The translations under genes and the position numbers were made by a program. A stretch of DNA of 64,000 nucleotides, from positions 1-64,000 of the forward strand of contig JARGNX010000012.1 of NCBI GenBank assembly GCA_029210045.1, in the 5' to 3' direction. The notes below the pieces were generated by a model, which was given only the letters and a program-made list of their open reading frames with translations, was not told where the DNA came from and ran no database searches. Origin of the DNA: Coxiellaceae bacterium (GTDB taxonomy: Bacteria; Pseudomonadota; Gammaproteobacteria; Coxiellales; Coxiellaceae). This document shows positions 59,892 through 64,000 of the stretch, piece by piece. Position 1 is the stretch's first letter. Each line of letters opens with the position of its first letter.

Positions 59892-62847
59892 GGCCACCTG
59901 CATTCGCATGCGTTATAGCCTGGCAGGTTTCATTAAAAGCCTCGACAATATCAGCGCGCATGTGACCTTGGCGTATTTCTCTCACCACGCATGCAATTAA
60001 ATCCCAAGCAGGGTGTGCATTGCTGGGTACTGTGGGGAAAAAGTTCTCTCTGATATCCAATAAGTTTTCTAGCATGCCACTTTCATTGCGGCGACGGTGT
60101 ATTTTACAATATCGATCGATGGTTTGAATAAATAGGGCATCAAGTTTTTCTTTGGAGTTTAGTAGCCCACAAGGCAGCGTGTTGCCGTAATATAAATAGC
60201 GATCAGTATGTTTATTTTTTCTGTGTTTTTTTGGTCGATCCCTTGACGGCTGGTGGCGGCCTGCAGTTGTGTGTGATAATACATCAGGGTGGCGCAAAAG
60301 GTTTTTTAATATTTTTTGGCGCCTAAAGATGCGTTCCCTAATTGAATTTCCTTCAGCCTGGCAACTAGCAATTAAGTCTGGTTCAAAAAATGCATGTTGT
60401 GTATGTATTAAGTGAGCTTGAATATAGGGAAAGCCCGATAGCTGTCGGTGGCAGGCAAATATAACTTGGCAGATGGCTTTTTGTTTTTCTGCTTCTTCAA
60501 ACTTGGTGCTAAATGCCATATCTCTAACGCCGTTAAGCATGGTTTGTAATGACATATTGACGGCTGGATTGTGATCATACAGCAATTGACCGAGAAAACC
60601 GTGTTCATGTTGAATATGATTACGCAAAAAATGATAGATGGCTATAGAGTCTGGAATGTTGTCATCTGCACGTGCGCGTAAACTTTCGGTAATGGGTAGG
60701 GGGTGTAATGCTGTGGTTATTGGGGTAATGCCGACAAGCGGTAATTGATCTTGGCTAAAATATTGCAATTGATCCTCGTAATCCCCAAGAGTGTTTGAGG
60801 CTAGAAATCCGTCTAACGTTATAGGAAAATTGCTTCGAATAACCTGTGCAATTAAATAACTTTTTTGATCATTTGCAACTGTGACATCCTGAAGAATATA
60901 GTTCAGTGTATTTCGAACAACATCAGCACCGTATTTTATTTCATCGTTATCATGGCTCATCAGTGAGCCCCCAGCGCCAAAAAGATCATAAGTGTTTTTA
61001 TAAAATACGGGGTCATTGAGGACGGTATATAGAAACTGTAAATCGGTTGTTAATTGCCGCCTATTTTCGTCATTAGAATCTTCTAAGTATTCATCAATAG
61101 CATCTAGGGGGAAATAGCGCTTAGTCAGGCTTAGAATGAGAGTAATGCGCTCTAATGGATGCAGCTGGTGATTATTGAATATGCGATCGGCTTCGCCGCG
61201 TAAAAGTGCCAATTGTCGCCGACCTTGGTTGCTGAGGTCGTAGCCAAGTTTATCCAATTTGCCGTTATCGCTAAATAAATCAAAAAAGCGTTGATAGATG
61301 TTGTGATAAAACTCTGTAGATTCTTTATTTAGGGCATACAGTTTTTCTATAACACTGGTCTCATCCAAGGAGGCGACATCGGATTTCCGTTGTGTACTGG
61401 CGCGCAGAAAATAGGCTTCAAGAGATAGGTCCTTCGTCGCATCAAAGGGCGGGTTTTCAGTTGGATTGTACGAAGGACTTGGTATTGTATTCAGTATCGC
61501 TGCGTCAATGCGATCAATATAAAATTGTAGGTTGTGTTCGCCGCGTTTAAAGAGCCATAAATGCTGTGATTCACTTTCGCCGTGTATTAATGCGGCTATA
61601 CGGATTAGTTTGTAGGCAGATATTTTACTTTTAAATCGTGCTGCCATCATGCGACAGTAGCTAATGGATTCGCCATTGAGGATGGCAAGTATGCGCCTTG
61701 TGCGCGATATACGGTTGGTGTTAAATCGATTTTCTTCGCTGTATGCCGGCACGCGTTCTTGCGGCTCTAGCTGTTGTTGCCGTGTAGTGGCTAGTTGCAG
61801 GCGAGACTCGGTAAAGGGTGGTGTTTCACGATAAACGCGCTGCCCATTTTCAGAAGGTAGTGTTGCAAATGTATAACCCATAAAATATAAGTGGTCATAA
61901 AGTTCAGTGACCAATTGCTGAAAAGGCTGTGTTAAAAGGCCTGGTTTTAATAGTAGTTGTTCTTCAATGGTATCCAAGTGAATGAAAATGGTTTTAATTA
62001 CCTGGTTAACTTGCTGTGTGTGTTGTGACAGCTTACCTAATATGGAATATATCCGGCTGGAAAATTGATTAATGGTACCATTAGTGTGATAACGGATTTC
62101 TTCTTTGTTTTGTCTGACGAGTTTTAAGCAATGAATTAGTGTGCCAATGCCGATACCATCTAACGTTATTTTTTTCTCAATATGATCGAGTAACAGGCGT
62201 GTTTTTGAGTTCATGATATCAGCGCTGGGGTGGCTGCCGCCCAGTAGTGACAATATCCAACTTACCCATCCTGGCCATAAGCCTGAAGATTCGGGTGCAA
62301 ACGAAGAGGCGATCATAGCAGCAGTAGTTAATGCGGCGCGATCGCAGCCGGTGCTTAGTGAAACCCATGCCTTGGTTGCGTTGTGCACGGCCTTGGTCTC
62401 AAGTGCATGGATTTTTTGCATTAAAGTTAATTGAGCGGCTTCCGGTTCTAGTGTGATGTTTAAATCATCGTAACAAAGCGTGTGTCTATATAATTTATAT
62501 GAAGCAACGGCTAAAGTGGCGACTGCTGTCGTAGGGTAGATATAAGATGCAGCGATGCTGGCAAGTGATGTGATCATCCATGGCACCATGCCAAAATACA
62601 GGGAGTCTACTAGCATCATGCTGGCAGAGGTAAGCATGATGTTGGTTTTATATTGCCATAGCCATTGTAAGTTGGCATACGTCCTTTCGGCTACGTTGAT
62701 AGCCATCAAGCTATTTCTCATCGTGTGCATGCGAGGGTGATTCATTGCACCTGGAATCTGCAATTGCTCGCTTTTTTGTTTTAAATACGCAGACAGGCTG
62801 TTTTGTCTGAAATGCTCTGTTAAATGGTGTTCTATATTCGCTCTCAT
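59869..62847 (-). CDS. Orphan protein, 992 aa, with N-terminal membrane hairpin
   Basis: Not recognised. I start it at ATG 62847 (MRANIEHHLTEHF); a longer frame to 63063 would run through the promoter region of the next gene. Two hydrophobic stretches lie at about 60-115 (NIMLTSASMMLVDSLYFGMV, then WMITSLASIAASYIY and VATLAVASYKLY). The rest is long and helical, with no known motifs, and ends GGPSVASLG. A membrane hairpin plus a large soluble part is common among host-membrane-targeted effectors (inference). No PmrA-like box was seen. Confidence 0.8.
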   Translation of the reverse strand: MRANIEHHLTEHFRQNSLSAYLKQKSEQLQIPGAMNHPRMHTMRNSLMAINVAERTYANLQWLWQYKTNIMLTSASMMLVDSLYFGMVPWMITSLASIAASYIYPTTAVATLAVASYKLYRHTLCYDDLNITLEPEAAQLTLMQKIHALETKAVHNATKAWVSLSTGCDRAALTTAAMIASSFAPESSGLWPGWVSWILSLLGGSHPSADIMNSKTRLLLDHIEKKITLDGIGIGTLIHCLKLVRQNKEEIRYHTNGTINQFSSRIYSILGKLSQHTQQVNQVIKTIFIHLDTIEEQLLLKPGLLTQPFQQLVTELYDHLYFMGYTFATLPSENGQRVYRETPPFTESRLQLATTRQQQLEPQERVPAYSEENRFNTNRISRTRRILAILNGESISYCRMMAARFKSKISAYKLIRIAALIHGESESQHLWLFKRGEHNLQFYIDRIDAAILNTIPSPSYNPTENPPFDATKDLSLEAYFLRASTQRKSDVASLDETSVIEKLYALNKESTEFYHNIYQRFFDLFSDNGKLDKLGYDLSNQGRRQLALLRGEADRIFNNHQLHPLERITLILSLTKRYFPLDAIDEYLEDSNDENRRQLTTDLQFLYTVLNDPVFYKNTYDLFGAGGSLMSHDNDEIKYGADVVRNTLNYILQDVTVANDQKSYLIAQVIRSNFPITLDGFLASNTLGDYEDQLQYFSQDQLPLVGITPITTALHPLPITESLRARADDNIPDSIAIYHFLRNHIQHEHGFLGQLLYDHNPAVNMSLQTMLNGVRDMAFSTKFEEAEKQKAICQVIFACHRQLSGFPYIQAHLIHTQHAFFEPDLIASCQAEGNSIRERIFRRQKILKNLLRHPDVLSHTTAGRHQPSRDRPKKHRKNKHTDRYLYYGNTLPCGLLNSKEKLDALFIQTIDRYCKIHRRRNESGMLENLLDIRENFFPTVPSNAHPAWDLIACVVREIRQGHMRADIVEAFNETCQAITHANAGGPSVASLG

Positions 62848-63018
62848 AATGCGAGTATTGTACCTATTTTGAACGAAAAGTATATATACCAATGCCCTGT
62901 ATTGTTTTGGCTCAAAAAGTTGGCTACAATTCGCCATCCTTCCTTGCGGGCACATAACAAGTGCCGCACCGATCCTTTTAGTTTGACTCTCAGTAGTTAG
63001 CATGTTTAGGTATTGATT

Positions 63019-64000
63019 ATGAACAAAAAAATTGAAAAAAGTGGTACTAATAAAATCTGGCATTTGGCGCCGCTATTTCTGGTTATCTTAATTGACGGCA
63101 TGGGTCTGGGTTTATTATTCCCCGTATTGAATGCACTGATTATTGAGCCGCAGTCAGGTTTTGTGGTTCATCATAGCGCGCAGTGGCGTTCGATGATGTA
63201 TGGCATTACGATTGGCATCTTTATGTTGAGCTGGTTTTTTGGTGCCTCTATATTAGGTGACCTATCGGATATGGTGGGGCGTAAAAAATCATTGATGATT
63301 TGTTTGTTGGGAGCTTTTGCGGGTTATTTGCTTTCGGCGATTGCTATTCCTATGGGCAGTTTAAGCTTATTGATTGTAGGGCGTATCATTGCTGGTTTTA
63401 CCGCAGGCAGTCAGCCGATTGCGCAAGCGGCAATTGTTGATGTCAGCACTGAAGAGCATAAGGCGCGCAACATCAGTTTGATTTTATTAGCGGTGTCAGT
63501 AGGCTTTGTGATAGGACCCATTTTTGGTGGGCTGTTAACGGCTAAAAATTTGGTATCATGGTTTAACTTTTCAACGCCTTTGTACTTTGCAGCATTAATC
63601 TCGTTGGCGAATGCGGTTATTCTTTGGTTTACATTTGATGAGACTTTTCATCGTGAGGGTAAAGTACGCATTAAGCTTCACCATGCAATACAGGTATTTA
63701 TTTCTGCATTCCAGCATAAACGAATTCGTTATTTATCATTGGTATTGTTCGTGTTTATTCTTGGTTGGAGTAACTACTTTTCATTTATCTCAATGTTTAT
63801 GTTTGATCGTTATGCTTATAACGAAACCTGGACATCATGGTTCTTGGCGGATATGGCCTTAGGTTTTGCGGTGGGTTGTTATCTAGTGGATGTCGTCACC
63901 ACGCGATTAGGATTAAAATGGACGGTAGTTGTTGGTTTGCTGCTAACGACTGTGTTTATTGCAGTGCTCACTTGGACGCATGATATTACGCTGAGTTGGA
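63019..64000 (+). CDS. MFS transporter, partial (3' end beyond window)
   Basis: ATG 63019 (MNKKIEKSGTNKIWHLAPLF); 327 codons are open to the edge. Helix 1 has LIDGMGLGLLFPVLN; the MFS motif GDLSDMVGRKKSLMI follows helix 2; IVGRIIAGFTAGSQPIAQAA and GFVIGPIFGGLL mark helices 4 and 5, giving a TetA-like drug-transporter appearance. Substrate unknown. About nine helices are visible before the cut. Confidence 0.92.
   Translation, partial: MNKKIEKSGTNKIWHLAPLFLVILIDGMGLGLLFPVLNALIIEPQSGFVVHHSAQWRSMMYGITIGIFMLSWFFGASILGDLSDMVGRKKSLMICLLGAFAGYLLSAIAIPMGSLSLLIVGRIIAGFTAGSQPIAQAAIVDVSTEEHKARNISLILLAVSVGFVIGPIFGGLLTAKNLVSWFNFSTPLYFAALISLANAVILWFTFDETFHREGKVRIKLHHAIQVFISAFQHKRIRYLSLVLFVFILGWSNYFSFISMFMFDRYAYNETWTSWFLADMALGFAVGCYLVDVVTTRLGLKWTVVVGLLLTTVFIAVLTWTHDITLSW

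Noticed and set aside
62848-63063. 72-residue N-terminal extension of the 992-residue orphan
   Set aside because: It would cover the promoter and start of the divergent MFS gene and reads like non-coding sequence.

Overview
The window is a compact, moderate-GC gammaproteobacterial chromosome segment. It most resembles a member of the Legionellales (the Legionella/Coxiella side). The placement rests on gene content: a WipA/WipB-like PPP phosphatase (52589-54832), a eukaryote-type DHCR24-like sterol reductase (46862-48958), a class II DAHP synthase, a YkuD L,D-transpeptidase, a LuxR-type regulator, several large orphan proteins that look like secreted effectors, and four TTAA-N7-TTAA direct repeats of the PmrA-box type, each upstream of an orphan or effector-like gene. 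No rRNA, tRNA, IS element or CRISPR array was seen.

Layout. 1-4973: biotin operon bioB-bioF-bioC-bioD on the minus strand (bioD runs off the left edge), with bioA divergent. 5106-5828: an orphan gene. 5929-10281: glycine cleavage operon gcvT-gcvH-gcvPA-gcvPB on the minus strand. 10439-11745: two adjacent orphans that may be old paralogues. 11821-17674: ubiquinone hydroxylases ubiH and a ubiI-like gene (minus), then three-domain aminopeptidase P, a small coiled-coil protein, zapA, 6S RNA and fau (plus). 17658-19435: two orphans with near-identical ribosome binding sites and TTG starts. 19503-21952: methionine importer metN plus a fused metI-metQ. 22115-22563: wreck of a HigBA-type toxin-antitoxin pair. 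22570-25456: type IV pilus cluster pilM-N-O-Q without pilP. 25539-27974: PBP1a. 27988-39606: a 348-residue orphan with a nuclear-localisation-like patch, divergent from a 3425-residue giant that carries a cysteine-protease signature with the spacing of Ulp1 (family C48). 39603-41334: ubiA and an L,D-transpeptidase. 41416-41740: a 151-bp tandem repeat. 41899-43763: an orphan and aroG. 43806-46682: a vault-like/SPFH protein. 46862-51373: sterol reductase, LuxR regulator, HAD phosphatase and a putative glycoside hydrolase. 51453-54832: orphan plus WipA-like phosphatase. 55189-59891: sodC, anmK, fnr, a Bcr/CflA transporter and a quinone oxidoreductase. 59869-62847: a 992-residue orphan. 63019-64000: an MFS transporter cut by the right edge.

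The housekeeping genes form tight operons with 4-nt (ATGA/TGATG) overlaps. Between and inside them lie several families of short palindromic repeats. These supply the stop codons of bioA and aroG, run through the 3' end of bioD, and sit in frame inside anmK, where they have grown into a 7-residue tandem repeat. The most interesting biology is the set of candidate secreted proteins under PmrA-like control: the giant C48-like protein, the WipA-like phosphatase with its operon partner, the protein with the basic patch, and the 192-residue orphan. The vault-like SPFH protein next to a sterol reductase gene is also notable. All functional calls come from reading motifs by eye; no database search was run.
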